Part shown: piece after piece, positions 27,661 through 36,794 of the stretch
How positions within the stretch are numbered: position 1 is the first letter of the stretch
Layout: each line of letters opens with the position of its first letter
Origin: Pseudogracilibacillus sp.
Lineage (GTDB): Bacteria > Bacillota > Bacilli > Bacillales > Amphibacillaceae
Length of the DNA: 64,000 nucleotides
Assembly: GCA_026169815.1 (NCBI GenBank)
Contig: JAPFDT010000044.1
Location: 1-64,000, forward strand
Direction of reading: 5' to 3'
Notes under the pieces: generated by a model
Database searches by the model: none
The model's input: only the letters and a program-made list of their open reading frames with translations
What the model was told of the DNA's origin: nothing
Made by a program: the position numbers and the translations under genes

Positions 27661-28722
27661 TTAATTCGTCTTTTTCTTCATTTGTTTGCTTCGTAATTGT
27701 CCACAGGCAGCATCAATATCTGTTCCTTGTTCTAGACGCACTCCGCAGTTAATTCCTTTTGATTGTAATACTTCTTCAAAACCGACAATCGCTTCAGCAG
27801 TGCTTCGTTCATATTGAATATGTTCACTCACTGGGTTGTAAGGAATTAAGTTCACATAGGATAGATGACGCTTCGTTTTCAACATGTTAGCTAACTCTAA
27901 CGCATGTTCTTTACGGTCATTGACATCTTTAATTAAAATATATTCAAATGTAATCCGACGATTTGTTTTTTCTAAATAATAATCAATTGACGCCATTAAC
28001 TTCTCCAATGGAAAAGCTCGATTTATTTTCATGATACTTGTTCGCAACTCGTCATTTGGTGCGTGTAACGAAATAGCTAAATTCACTTGTATTCCTAAAT
28101 CAGCAAATTCGTAAATTTTATGAGCTAAACCACTTGTCGAGACAGTAATATGTCTTGCACCAATTGATAATCCCTTTTGATCATTAACGACTGTTAGAAA
28201 ATCAACTAAGTTAGTAAAGTTATCAAACGGTTCACCAATTCCCATTACAACGATATGGCTCACACGTTCCGATTTGCCACGACTGTCTAAGTGCATTTGT
28301 ACTTGCATGATCTGTTCAACAATTTCACCAGCTGTCAAATCACGACTTTTTGATAAAATACCACTCGCACAGAATGTACAACCAATATTACAGCCAACTT
28401 GAGTTGTCACACAAACTGAAAATCCATAATGGTGACGCATCAATACTGTTTCAATTAAATTACCATCTTTTAATTTAAATAAAAATTTAATCGTGCCGTC
28501 TGCCGATTCTTGCTTTAACTCTTCATCCATAGACGATAAGACAAAATGTTCCACGAGTAATTCTCGACATTTTTTACTAACATTATTCATCGCATCAAAA
28601 CTTGTGACACGTTTTTTATATAACCAGTCCCATACTTGAGCTGCACGGAATTTTTGTTCATCGTTTTCTATCATAAAATCTGTTAACTGCTCAAATGTAA
28701 GACTATAAATTGATTTCTTCAT
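27661..28722 (-). CDS. rlmN: Dual-specificity rRNA/tRNA methyltransferase RlmN
   Basis: A 353-aa radical-SAM enzyme that methylates C2 of A2503 in 23S rRNA and A37 in some tRNAs. The radical-SAM cluster motif is [16 protein letters not shown] and the C-terminal Cys region ([11 protein letters not shown]) with the methyl-carrying cysteine are present. The ATG at 28722 gives the family length and has GAGGG about 12 bases upstream. A longer in-frame form from 28782 adds a hydrophobic, unrelated leader and is less likely. It lies 81 bases downstream of motB and may be read from the same transcript. Confidence 0.93.
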   Translation of the reverse strand: MKKSIYSLTFEQLTDFMIENDEQKFRAAQVWDWLYKKRVTSFDAMNNVSKKCRELLVEHFVLSSMDEELKQESADGTIKFLFKLKDGNLIETVLMRHHYGFSVCVTTQVGCNIGCTFCASGILSKSRDLTAGEIVEQIMQVQMHLDSRGKSERVSHIVVMGIGEPFDNFTNLVDFLTVVNDQKGLSIGARHITVSTSGLAHKIYEFADLGIQVNLAISLHAPNDELRTSIMKINRAFPLEKLMASIDYYLEKTNRRITFEYILIKDVNDRKEHALELANMLKTKRHLSYVNLIPYNPVSEHIQYERSTAEAIVGFEEVLQSKGINCGVRLEQGTDIDAACGQLRSKQMKKKTN

Positions 28723-28803
28723 TTTATTTTCTAACCCTCTTTTTAAATAACATACTAGGGAGCATAATAACACATTTAACAAAGGTAAAATAGGTTTTTG
28801 CCT

Positions 28804-29655
28804 TTAATCTTCCTCTTCTTTTTCGTCTTCACCGTCATCATCTTGTTCAGCCGCTTCTTTCTCTTCTTCTATAAGCGTCTCTTCAAGATCATAATTTGGT
28901 TGAATTAACACTTCTACCCGGCGGTTCTTTGCACGGTTTTCATCAGATGTATTTTCTACTGTTGGACGATATTCACCATATCCTTTAGCACTAAACCATT
29001 TCGGCTCTAAGTCAGCATCTTCAATTAATAAATACATAAACTGAATTGCGCGCATTGTACTTAATTCCCAGTTCGAACCAAACTCTTCATTATGCATTGG
29101 TCTGTCATCTGCGTGTCCATTTACAACAATATTATGTGGTGGATCAGGGTCAATTAAGGCAGCAATTTCTTTCGCGATTTCTACTCCATTACTTTTCACT
29201 CGAGCACTTCCAGAGTCAAATGTAATATCTGTTCTAACGGTAACAAATAATCCTTCACCTGATAGCTCCGTTTCTAATGTATCTGTTAAATTATTTGTTT
29301 TAATATATGCCTCAATATCTTGCTGCATCTCTTGTAATTGACGTAACTCTAAATATGCTTCCTCTTCATATTCATCTTCTTCCTCTTCTTTATCCTTCTC
29401 TTCTTCTTCATCGTCGTCATCGTCTGTCGGTATTGGATCGGTGATAATACTCTCACCGTCTAGCATTGCCTCGCCACCGCTGGCAAACTCCGATTTAAAA
29501 ATATGAGCAAGTTCTTCAAACTTCTTCGAATCCATCTCACTCATAGAGAAAAGAACGATAAATAGAGCGAGTAACAACGTTAATAAATCCGCATAAGGAA
29601 GTAGCCAGGACTCATCGACACCTTCATCGGCCTTTTTACGATTCCGTCGTTTCAT
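28804..29655 (-). CDS. motB: Flagellar stator protein MotB
   Basis: A 283-aa stator subunit. A short cytoplasmic start is followed by one membrane helix with the ion-binding Asp (LLPYADLLTLLLALFIVLFS) and a C-terminal OmpA-like peptidoglycan-binding domain (VNGHADDRP, NWELSTMRA, SAKGYGEYRP, NRRVEVLI). Between them is a very acidic linker (DDDDDEEEEKDKEEEEDEYEEE), and the protein ends in another acidic tail. Coupling ion (H+ or Na+) is not decided by the motif. It overlaps motA by 20 bases. Confidence 0.92.
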   Translation of the reverse strand: MKRRNRKKADEGVDESWLLPYADLLTLLLALFIVLFSMSEMDSKKFEELAHIFKSEFASGGEAMLDGESIITDPIPTDDDDDEEEEKDKEEEEDEYEEEAYLELRQLQEMQQDIEAYIKTNNLTDTLETELSGEGLFVTVRTDITFDSGSARVKSNGVEIAKEIAALIDPDPPHNIVVNGHADDRPMHNEEFGSNWELSTMRAIQFMYLLIEDADLEPKWFSAKGYGEYRPTVENTSDENRAKNRRVEVLIQPNYDLEETLIEEEKEAAEQDDDGEDEKEEED

Positions 29656-30445
29656 TTCCTCCCTCCTGACCTGTTTTTTCTTTCATCTGCTCAATTTCCT
29701 TTACAGATAAGTAAGAACTTAACTTGTCGTTGATAACTGAAGGAGATTCTCCTGCTGTAATAGATAAAATACCTTCTACCATTACTTCTTTCATCATTAC
29801 TTCACGTTTTGATTTTTCTTTTAATTTGTTCGCAAAAGGGTGCCATAATACATAACCTGTGTAAATACCTAGTAATGTTGCAACAAACGCAGCGGAAATC
29901 GCTGCTCCTAACACGTCCATATCTTCCATATCACCTAGTGCCGCAATTAAACCTACTACCGCTCCAAGTACCCCTAAAGTTGGTGCATACGTTCCAGCTT
30001 GAGAGAAGATTAGTGCTCCTTCTTCATGCCTGCGCTCCATCGCATAGATTTTCTCCATTAAAACATCGCGGATAAAATCAGGGTTCTGTCCGTCTACCGC
30101 CATTTGCAAACCTGAGTGCAAAAAGGGATCTTCTACCGTATCCATTTGACTTTCTAAAGACAGGAGACCTTCTCGTCTTGTTGTTTCAGCCCATGATGTA
30201 AACTGAGTAATTAACTCATTCATATCATATTGTTCCTTATCTTGAAAAATAATTTTAAACAATGCCGGAATGTTTTTAATTGCTCGGGTTGGGAATGCAA
30301 TTAAAACCGAGGCCGCTGTACCTACTAAAATAATTAATAAAGCTGCTGGATTAAATAGCGCGGTTACTGAAACACCTTTCATAACAATCCCGAATCCAAT
30401 CGCAAAAATACCTAAGAAAAGTCCTATCAATGATGTTTTATCCAA
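29636..30445 (-). CDS. motA: Flagellar stator protein MotA
   Basis: A 269-aa stator subunit with four membrane helices and a cytoplasmic loop carrying charged residues that touch the rotor (TTRREGLLSLE). Signature: AGTYAPTLGVLGAVVGLI and GIYTGYVLWHPFANKLK. It is closer to B. subtilis MotA than to MotP. The TTG start at 30445 follows TAGGAGG. First gene of motAB; a SigD-type promoter lies upstream. Confidence 0.93.
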   Translation of the reverse strand: MDKTSLIGLFLGIFAIGFGIVMKGVSVTALFNPAALLIILVGTAASVLIAFPTRAIKNIPALFKIIFQDKEQYDMNELITQFTSWAETTRREGLLSLESQMDTVEDPFLHSGLQMAVDGQNPDFIRDVLMEKIYAMERRHEEGALIFSQAGTYAPTLGVLGAVVGLIAALGDMEDMDVLGAAISAAFVATLLGIYTGYVLWHPFANKLKEKSKREVMMKEVMVEGILSITAGESPSVINDKLSSYLSVKEIEQMKEKTGQEGGNETTES

Positions 30446-30506
30446 ATAAATGCCTCCTACAACAATACAATATGTCGATAACTAAAATCGTGATATACTA
30501 TCCTTT

Positions 30507-30534
30507 ATATCGGTAGCTTCTTACTATATATGTA
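30507..30534 (-). promoter_or_regulatory. SigD-like promoter of motAB
   Basis: On the minus strand TACA - 16 bases - ACCGATAT, one mismatch in each hexamer-equivalent from TAAA-N15-GCCGATAT. Located 62 bases before the motA start. Confidence 0.55.
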
Positions 30535-30645
30535 ATTATTGTATCAAAAGTCTCCATTTTTTTCACTGATACTTATAAAATAGTGAAAATTGTCAATTTT
30601 TGACTACATTATAGGTATTTATACTAGTTATAAATATCTGTAAAC

Positions 30646-30673
30646 TTGACAAAGCACAGTGCATTTATATCTA
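30646..30673 (+). promoter_or_regulatory. Predicted promoter of fsr-like gene
   Basis: TTGACA - 16 bases - TATCTA. The spacer holds a small GCACAGTGC palindrome. The -10 is imperfect. Confidence 0.35.
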
Positions 30674-30713
30674 AATAGCTATATTTAAATTTATAATAGA
30701 AAGAAGGTAGGTT

Positions 30714-31949
30714 ATGAGTAACTCCACAACAAAAAAGCAATCTTTAATCGGGACAGCAGATAATCAAACGATGTATTCGATTTTATTCATTATTGGATTA
30801 TGTCATTTACTTAATGACTCTTTACAAGCAGTTATTCCAGCAATGTTTCCTATTTTAGAACAATCTCTTGGACTAACTTTTACACAATTAGGGTTAATTG
30901 CTTTTACATTAAATATGGTAGCTTCGGTTATGCAACCTGTCATAGGAATATACACTGATAAACACCCTATGCCTTATGCCTTACCAATCGGACTTATGAG
31001 CAGTATGTTTGGAATGCTTGGTTTAGCCTTAGCACCTAATTTTTCAATGATTTTACTTAGTGTATTTTTTATTGGTATTGGATCAGCAACTTTCCACCCA
31101 GAAGGATCACGTGTAGCTCATTTAGCTGCCGGACCTCGTCGCGGATTAGCGCAAAGTATTTTCCAAGTTGGCGGAAATGCTGGTCAAGCATTAGCACCAG
31201 TTATTACTGCACTAGTGCTCGTACCATTAGGTCAGTTCGGCGCAATTTGGTTTACTTTAGTAGCAGGATTAGCAGTTATTTTATTAACTTATATCGCTCG
31301 CTGGTATAAAGAACAAATTGCTACAGTAATGAAAAACAAAAAAGCTGCTGCTGCAAATAAAACGAAAAAGGCACCCAAAAAGGCGTTAGTCATTGCGATT
31401 ATTGTCCTTGTCTTTGTCGTTTTTGTGCGCTCATGGTATCATAGTGCCATTTTAAATTTCTATGCCTTTTATGCAATTGATACATATTCTGTCACTATTG
31501 CCAAAGCGCAATTATATGTGTTTGTCTTTTTATTTATGGGGGCAGTCGGTACTTTTTTAGGTGGTCCATTAGCAGACCGATTTGGAAAACGGACTATTAT
31601 CGTTATTTCTATTGTCGTACCCACACCACTAACGCTTGCTCTACCTTATGTTAATCATACATTAGCCATTATTTTACTTTGTGTGATAGGCTTTTTATTA
31701 TTGTCTAGCTTTTCTGTCGCTGTCGTCTATGCACAAACATTAGTACCAGGGAAAATTGGCACGATGTCTGGACTCATCGTTGGTTTAGCATTTGGCATGG
31801 GCGCTATCGGGGCGGTTTTATTCGGCATGTTAATTGATCTATACGGTATTACAAACACAATGATTTTTGTCTCAACATTACCGATTCTTGGATTTATCGT
31901 GTTTTTCTTACCTACTGATGAAAAAGTTGCTCAATGGTATGACGATTAA
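30714..31949 (+). CDS. MFS transporter, fosmidomycin-resistance (Fsr) type
   Basis: A 411-aa permease with 12 helices. GLCHLLNDSLQAVIPAMFPIL and FFIGIGSATFHPEGSRVAHLAAGPRRGLAQSIFQVGGNAGQALAP are split signatures of the Fsr subgroup, which exports fosmidomycin and related compounds in E. coli. A basic cytoplasmic loop (KNKKAAAANKTKKAPKK) separates the two halves. The RBS is AGAAGGTAGG. The natural substrate is unknown. Confidence 0.88.
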   Translation: MSNSTTKKQSLIGTADNQTMYSILFIIGLCHLLNDSLQAVIPAMFPILEQSLGLTFTQLGLIAFTLNMVASVMQPVIGIYTDKHPMPYALPIGLMSSMFGMLGLALAPNFSMILLSVFFIGIGSATFHPEGSRVAHLAAGPRRGLAQSIFQVGGNAGQALAPVITALVLVPLGQFGAIWFTLVAGLAVILLTYIARWYKEQIATVMKNKKAAAANKTKKAPKKALVIAIIVLVFVVFVRSWYHSAILNFYAFYAIDTYSVTIAKAQLYVFVFLFMGAVGTFLGGPLADRFGKRTIIVISIVVPTPLTLALPYVNHTLAIILLCVIGFLLLSSFSVAVVYAQTLVPGKIGTMSGLIVGLAFGMGAIGAVLFGMLIDLYGITNTMIFVSTLPILGFIVFFLPTDEKVAQWYDD

Positions 31950-32081
31950 TTTTATCTTTTAGCATTATTTATAGTTTATTATAAGAACGGTGCCCATTTT
32001 CTAGTGTTTCTAGAGTGATTTTGGTAATCTAATAGTAGATAAGTTATTTAATGGTCACAGAAAATGGTGGAGGTTATGTAC

Positions 32082-33143
32082 ATGAAAAATTTAGTCATCC
32101 TCGGAGGAGGGTATGGCGGAATTAAGGTATTAACAGGCCTGTTAGGGGCAACATTACCTGAAGATTTACAAATTACATTAGTCGATAAAAATCCATACCA
32201 CTCTTATAAAACAGAATTTCACACAATTGTTGCCGGCACTGCCGCTGAAACAGATGTTCGAATCTCTTTTCCAAAGCACGATCAAGTAAATTATGAGTTT
32301 GGTACCGTCAGACAAATAGATATTAATAATAATAAAATTTATTTCCAAGGCCGAAGTATAGTACTTTCATATGATTATTTAGTTGTTGCCTTAGGTTGTG
32401 AAGATACGTATCACGGCGTAGAAGGTGCAGAAGAATATACAGAAAGTGTACAAAGCTTCTCAAAAGCACGTAATGCGGGTCTTGCAGTCGGCAATTTAAA
32501 TGCATACGGCAAGGTCTCTGTTGTTGGAGCTGGGTTAAGTGGAATTGAAGTAGCTTCAGAAATTAGAGAAAGTCGCCCTGATGTTAATATTCGTCTCTTA
32601 GACCGTGGTGGCTCTGTATTAAAAGCATTTGATCCAAAAATTCAAGCCCACGTTGCCGATTGGTTTTTGAAAAACGATGTTGAAGTATTGCACCATGCTA
32701 GTGTCGAATACGTTGAAAAAGATGGGGTTTGTAACAACGGAATTTGTTATGTAAATGATGTAACCGTTTGGACCGCTGGTGTACAACCACACCATCTTGT
32801 TAGAGACTTACCATTTGAAAAAGATCGTTACAACAAAGTCATTGTGAACAAATTTTTCCAAGTGCCTAAACAAGAACATATTTATGTCATAGGTGATAAT
32901 GCATCGTCTGACTTTTCACCAAGTGGACAATTAGCTGGTCAGCAAGGAGAACAGGTTGCGGATATTTTACAAGCAATCTTTAATAACAGAGAGCCGAAAG
33001 AACCACGTGAAATTAAGTTACGTGGAACGCTAGGTTCTTTAGGTAAATCAGACGGCTTTGGTAGTGTCTTCTCACAATCACTAACAGGCTTACTACCAAG
33101 AATTACAAAGTCTGGTATTCTCTGGTTGCAAAAACGTCACTAA
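32082..33143 (+). CDS. yutJ: NADH dehydrogenase-like flavoprotein, YutJ type
   Basis: A 353-aa FAD/NAD(P)-binding oxidoreductase of the type II NADH dehydrogenase family. Two Rossmann motifs are visible: GGGYGGIK near the N-terminus (FAD) and GAGLSGIEVASE (NAD), then YVIGDNASS. Overall similarity to B. subtilis YutJ is high from memory. It lacks an evident membrane-anchoring C-terminus, so membrane association is uncertain. The ATG at 32082 has GGTGGAGG 8 bases upstream; earlier in-frame ATGs are too close to or within the RBS. Confidence 0.88.
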   Translation: MKNLVILGGGYGGIKVLTGLLGATLPEDLQITLVDKNPYHSYKTEFHTIVAGTAAETDVRISFPKHDQVNYEFGTVRQIDINNNKIYFQGRSIVLSYDYLVVALGCEDTYHGVEGAEEYTESVQSFSKARNAGLAVGNLNAYGKVSVVGAGLSGIEVASEIRESRPDVNIRLLDRGGSVLKAFDPKIQAHVADWFLKNDVEVLHHASVEYVEKDGVCNNGICYVNDVTVWTAGVQPHHLVRDLPFEKDRYNKVIVNKFFQVPKQEHIYVIGDNASSDFSPSGQLAGQQGEQVADILQAIFNNREPKEPREIKLRGTLGSLGKSDGFGSVFSQSLTGLLPRITKSGILWLQKRH

Positions 33144-33163
33144 AAATAATATCGATAAAAAGT

Positions 33164-33199
33164 AAAACGGCCTTCACTAACTAGTGAACAGCCGTTTTT
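33164..33199. terminator. Bidirectional terminator between yutJ and lrgB
   Basis: AAAACGGC/GCCGTTTT with an inner TTCACT/AGTGAA stem and T-runs on both strands. Confidence 0.8.
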
Positions 33200-33889
33200 T
33201 TACATAATAATACTAATAAGAAATGGTGTCGTGAGCGATACGAAAACTGCACTCAAAATCATTGCAACCGTACTAATCGATCCTTCTAACTCACTATTTT
33301 CTAATGCTTTAGCAGTTCCAATCGCATGCGAAGCAGAACCTAAGCCAACACCTCTACCGACAGAACTCGTTAAGCGAAACAATTGGAAGAGTTTCTGATA
33401 AAACATCGCACCAGAAATTCCCGCAATCATAACAAATACGACAGATAACGGCGCTATCCCGTTTAATGATTCACTAATATCCATCGCAACAGGTGTCGTC
33501 ACAGACTTCGGAACCATCGAATAAATTAACTCTTCATCAAAACCAGCTAATTTTGCCATTAGTCCACCACTAACTACACCTACAACAGCTCCGATAAACG
33601 TTCCGGCAAGCATAGGTATAGCTAATCGTTTTAAAATCATACGATGCTGATAAAGTGGATAAGCTAATGCCACTACAGCAGGTCCTAGGAACTTATGAAT
33701 CCATTCGCCACCAATCATATATGTATCATAAGACACATCAAAAACAATTAATACAAGGACGATCAGCAATGTCGCTACAAAAACTGGTAGCAATAAAGGC
33801 GTGTAAACACGTTGATAAATCCACTTCGATAGCAAATAAGCAAGAATAGTCCCACCAAGTGCTAGTAAACTAATGAATAGATTATTCAT
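33200..33889 (-). CDS. lrgB: LrgB/CidB-family membrane protein
   Basis: A 229-aa membrane protein with about 6-7 helices. GPAVVALAYPLYQ, PKSVTTPVAMDIS and GVGLGSASHAIGTAKALE are family signatures. LrgB partners LrgA in holin-like control of murein hydrolases or in export of small carboxylates such as pyruvate. It overlaps lrgA by 8 bases. No lytSR regulator is in the window. Confidence 0.92.
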   Translation of the reverse strand: MNNLFISLLALGGTILAYLLSKWIYQRVYTPLLLPVFVATLLIVLVLIVFDVSYDTYMIGGEWIHKFLGPAVVALAYPLYQHRMILKRLAIPMLAGTFIGAVVGVVSGGLMAKLAGFDEELIYSMVPKSVTTPVAMDISESLNGIAPLSVVFVMIAGISGAMFYQKLFQLFRLTSSVGRGVGLGSASHAIGTAKALENSELEGSISTVAMILSAVFVSLTTPFLISIIM

Positions 33890-34262
33890 GATGTACCTCC
33901 TTCTCCCGCGCTAGTAACTGGCTCGTATAACCCGCAGCCGTCATGACGAACAAACTACTTATTATCGTAATAACAAAGAGTAAGGCACCTTTCCCTGCAA
34001 ATAAGTGATAAAAGTTTAATATTCCTACTGTAGCCGGAATGAAAAATAAAACGAGATGTTTAATCATAAAACTAGCACCCGTTTGGATATACTTCGGATT
34101 GAATATACCTGTAGAAAGTAATGTAAACATTATAATTAACCCAATAACACTTCCAGGAATAAACAATCCGAGGAAATCTTGAATCCAATTACCAATATAA
34201 AACACACCAAATAAAATTCCTAATTGATAAATCAGCCGTAAAAAATTCAACATAATTATCAC
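33882..34262 (-). CDS. lrgA: LrgA/CidA holin-like protein
   Basis: A 126-aa protein with four helices and the motif PGSVIGLIIMFTLL, a holin-like membrane protein of the CidA/LrgA family. Upstream gene of the lrgAB pair, coupled to lrgB. Confidence 0.92.
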   Translation of the reverse strand: MIIMLNFLRLIYQLGILFGVFYIGNWIQDFLGLFIPGSVIGLIIMFTLLSTGIFNPKYIQTGASFMIKHLVLFFIPATVGILNFYHLFAGKGALLFVITIISSLFVMTAAGYTSQLLAREKEVHHE

Positions 34263-34289
34263 CTAACTCTCATACATACCTATGTATTT

Positions 34290-34907
34290 TTATTCAGATT
34301 CAGTTGTAGGTTCTAAACGATACACAACAAATTTACCATATTTACCATGATCACCTGGAGTCGGTAATTTATTTATCATTTCAAACGGTGTATGATTTTG
34401 AATATACGTTTTAAATGATGGTAACGGATAATATAAAATTAATTCAAGTGTGCGTTCATTTCGTTTAAAAGACCGTAATATATTATGAATCACTTGTTTA
34501 AAAATTCGTAGAGAAAATGGATTAAAAAAGTAGAAACATGTTGCATCATCGCGAATGTCATATTGTTCTGCTAACGCAAAATCAAACATAATTGGTGCTT
34601 TTAAATGCCCTCGTTTTTTCATGTAAGTTTCCTTATTTTTAAACGCTTCATCTATCGTTTTATCATTTGCTTCTACTCCGGTAACAGGAATATCAAACTT
34701 ATCATGAATGAAAAAAGCAACCCTGCCTCGACCACTACCAAAATCAATCACATGATCATCTTCCTTAAACTTATAAATCGCAAAAAATTTCTTTAACGCA
34801 GAATAAGGTGTCGCTTCATATCGATTATACGCTTCGTCCTTTTTCCCCCATTCTCTTAAACCTGTCGTTTGAATTTGTAACTTCTTATCATAAGCTTTTT
34901 CTGTCAA
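34290..34907 (-). CDS. SAM-dependent methyltransferase
   Basis: A 205-aa class I methyltransferase. Motif I is VIDFGSGRGRVAFF (about residues 53-66), followed by VTGVEAND for the ribose-binding acidic residue and FYFFNPFS in the catalytic region. The substrate is unknown. The TTG start has GGAGTAAAG upstream. It lies 27 bases upstream of lrgA and may be co-transcribed. Confidence 0.8.
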   Translation of the reverse strand: MTEKAYDKKLQIQTTGLREWGKKDEAYNRYEATPYSALKKFFAIYKFKEDDHVIDFGSGRGRVAFFIHDKFDIPVTGVEANDKTIDEAFKNKETYMKKRGHLKAPIMFDFALAEQYDIRDDATCFYFFNPFSLRIFKQVIHNILRSFKRNERTLELILYYPLPSFKTYIQNHTPFEMINKLPTPGDHGKYGKFVVYRLEPTTESE

Positions 34908-35195
34908 TTAACTTTACTCCATTCCTAAAATAATAAAAACGAACTTAAGACAAAATCACCTTCTATGAACTATGCCTTAATCTCATAACATTAATAATAA
35001 TCTACCATAAAAGCTATAATAATTCATACTTTTCTTATAAACTATCGACTATTGTTGCTTTTTTAACTGTTTCATCATCTACAAATCTCTTCTCATCTCA
35101 TTCTCATGAAATTATCATCTGTTACACAGCTCATTTTAAGATGTAGCAGGTAGACTGTTTTATAGTTAGCAAGATTAAAAGGAGTGAAATTCAAA

Positions 35196-35960
35196 GTGGC
35201 AATCGAAAGCTTCACAAGACGAGAACAAAAATATGTCATTTCAAGTAAACAATATGAAGCATTACTCGCTGAACTAACACCTTATATGCGGGCAGATAAA
35301 TATGGAGTAAATGGCCATTACACAGTTACGAGTCTTTATTTCGACAATCCAAACTGTCAAATTTACTATGAAACAAAGAATAAATTAGCTTTCAGGCAAA
35401 AGTTGCGATTGCGTGTTTATAATGACGCAGATCTAAATAGCAAAGCATTTTTTGAAATAAAACAAAAGCATAAAAAAGTAGTCAATAAACGGCGTATGGT
35501 GCTCCCTTTATACGAGGCAGAACGTTACTTAGCTAATAGAGAAAGCCCAATTCCATTAACAGACTATGAGACTTCAAATTTACAAGTATTAAAAGAAATT
35601 GATTATTTTCAAACACTTTATAAATTAGAACCAGAAATGATAATTAGTTATGATCGAACAGCTTTGCATGGTATTAACGATGCTGAATTACGACTAACCT
35701 TCGACTTTAACTTACGATGTCGTCATGATGATCTATCATTAACAAACGGTGCTTATGGTGATCATTTCGTCGATCAAGATGACGTTATTTTAGAAGTGAA
35801 AGTAAACGATAGTGTACCATTATGGCTCACACGTATTTTACAAAATTTAGCATGCGAACAACGTAGTGCATCAAAGTATTGCACGAGTTTCGAATTGTTA
35901 AAAGAACGTTCATTACTTCATGAAGCACAGTTTGAACCCATTTCAATTGGAGGAAGATAA
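35196..35960 (+). CDS. VTC-domain protein (polyphosphate polymerase-like)
   Basis: A 254-aa stand-alone VTC domain with the triphosphate-tunnel fold used by yeast VTC4 to make polyphosphate. Tunnel residues are visible: RREQKYVIS (Arg, Glu, Lys), FRQKLRLRVY, FFEIKQKHKKVVNKRR, ISYDRTAL, LEVKVND and the final SKYCTSFEL. The GTG start at 35196 is chosen because AAAAGGAGTGA lies 8 bases upstream. Stop and the ATG of the DUF4956 gene are one base apart, so they form an operon. Whether it makes polyphosphate or another polymer is unknown. Confidence 0.85.
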   Translation: MAIESFTRREQKYVISSKQYEALLAELTPYMRADKYGVNGHYTVTSLYFDNPNCQIYYETKNKLAFRQKLRLRVYNDADLNSKAFFEIKQKHKKVVNKRRMVLPLYEAERYLANRESPIPLTDYETSNLQVLKEIDYFQTLYKLEPEMIISYDRTALHGINDAELRLTFDFNLRCRHDDLSLTNGAYGDHFVDQDDVILEVKVNDSVPLWLTRILQNLACEQRSASKYCTSFELLKERSLLHEAQFEPISIGGR

Positions 35961-35961
35961 G

Positions 35962-36642
35962 ATGGAAATGTTAGAAGATTTATTTACTATTTCAGATGGA
36001 GAGGAGCAACATATTTTGATGATTTTTTTCGCCATGATATTAGCCACTGGACTAAGTTTAATTATAACGAAAGTATATCAACTCACCTTTACAGGAGCAA
36101 AATATTCACAGTCATTTGTCCATACTATTGTGATGATGAGTGTTATCGTTTCTGTTGTGATGAATGTCATTAGTAGTAATGCTGGAGTTGCTTTTGGTTT
36201 ATTTGCGATATTCTCACTCATTCGCTTTAGAAGTGCGGTTACAGATGCCAAAGATATTGCCTATATTTTCTTCGGACTCTGTGTCGGAATGACCTCAGGA
36301 TTATTTCATTTCGGTTTAGCAATCTTACTAACCGTTGTTGCTAGTTTAATTTTCTACTTATTATTCAAAATGGAATACGGAAAGGCAAAAGATGCACAAA
36401 TATTGAAAATAACCGTACCGGAAAATTTAAACTATGAATATATGTTTGACGGTATTTTTAGGAGATATACTGATAGCTATCAACTTCGTAAAGTGGAAAC
36501 AACAAATTTAGGAACGATGATTTTGTACACTTATGCAATCAGATGCAAAATTGATACAACCGACAAAGAACTCATCGACGAAATCCGAGAAAGAAACGCC
36601 AATCTAAACGTCTCACTAACATATATGGGAGATGAGTTTTAA
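35962..36642 (+). CDS. DUF4956 membrane protein
   Basis: A 226-aa protein with about four membrane helices in the first 135 residues (FGLFAIFSLIRFRSAVTDAKDIAYIFFGL is the conserved region, partly quoted as LIRFRSAVTDAKDIAYIF) and a soluble C-terminal alpha/beta domain. The family is repeatedly found beside VTC-domain proteins, as here, suggesting it channels or anchors the polymerase product. The start at 35962 has TTGGAGGAAG 8 bases upstream; an earlier in-frame start lies inside the VTC gene. Confidence 0.82.
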   Translation: MEMLEDLFTISDGEEQHILMIFFAMILATGLSLIITKVYQLTFTGAKYSQSFVHTIVMMSVIVSVVMNVISSNAGVAFGLFAIFSLIRFRSAVTDAKDIAYIFFGLCVGMTSGLFHFGLAILLTVVASLIFYLLFKMEYGKAKDAQILKITVPENLNYEYMFDGIFRRYTDSYQLRKVETTNLGTMILYTYAIRCKIDTTDKELIDEIRERNANLNVSLTYMGDEF

Positions 36643-36668
36643 GTTCCAGTTGAAAAAGTGCATAAAAT

Positions 36669-36717
36669 AACCCCATTGCCTAGAATTAGTAAAATTCCAA
36701 CTCTTAGCAATGGGGTT
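36669..36717. terminator. Terminator between DUF4956 gene and htpG
   Basis: AACCCCATTGC pairs with GCAATGGGGTT; the 27-base interval contains a further small hairpin. It serves the convergent genes. Confidence 0.7.
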
Positions 36718-36794
36718 TAATACTTATTTGATAATCATGCTCATAATATTGTGTGAAGACTCATGTTTCAACCTCCTCACAGAAGAACAGATAT

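Noticed and set aside
28722-28782. N-terminal extension of RlmN by 20 residues
   Set aside because: The extension is hydrophobic and unlike the family. The internal ATG at 28722 gives the usual length.
36642-36794. CIRCE or HrcA operator near htpG
   Set aside because: No TTAGCACTC-N9-GAGTGCTAA-like repeat was found on either side of htpG.
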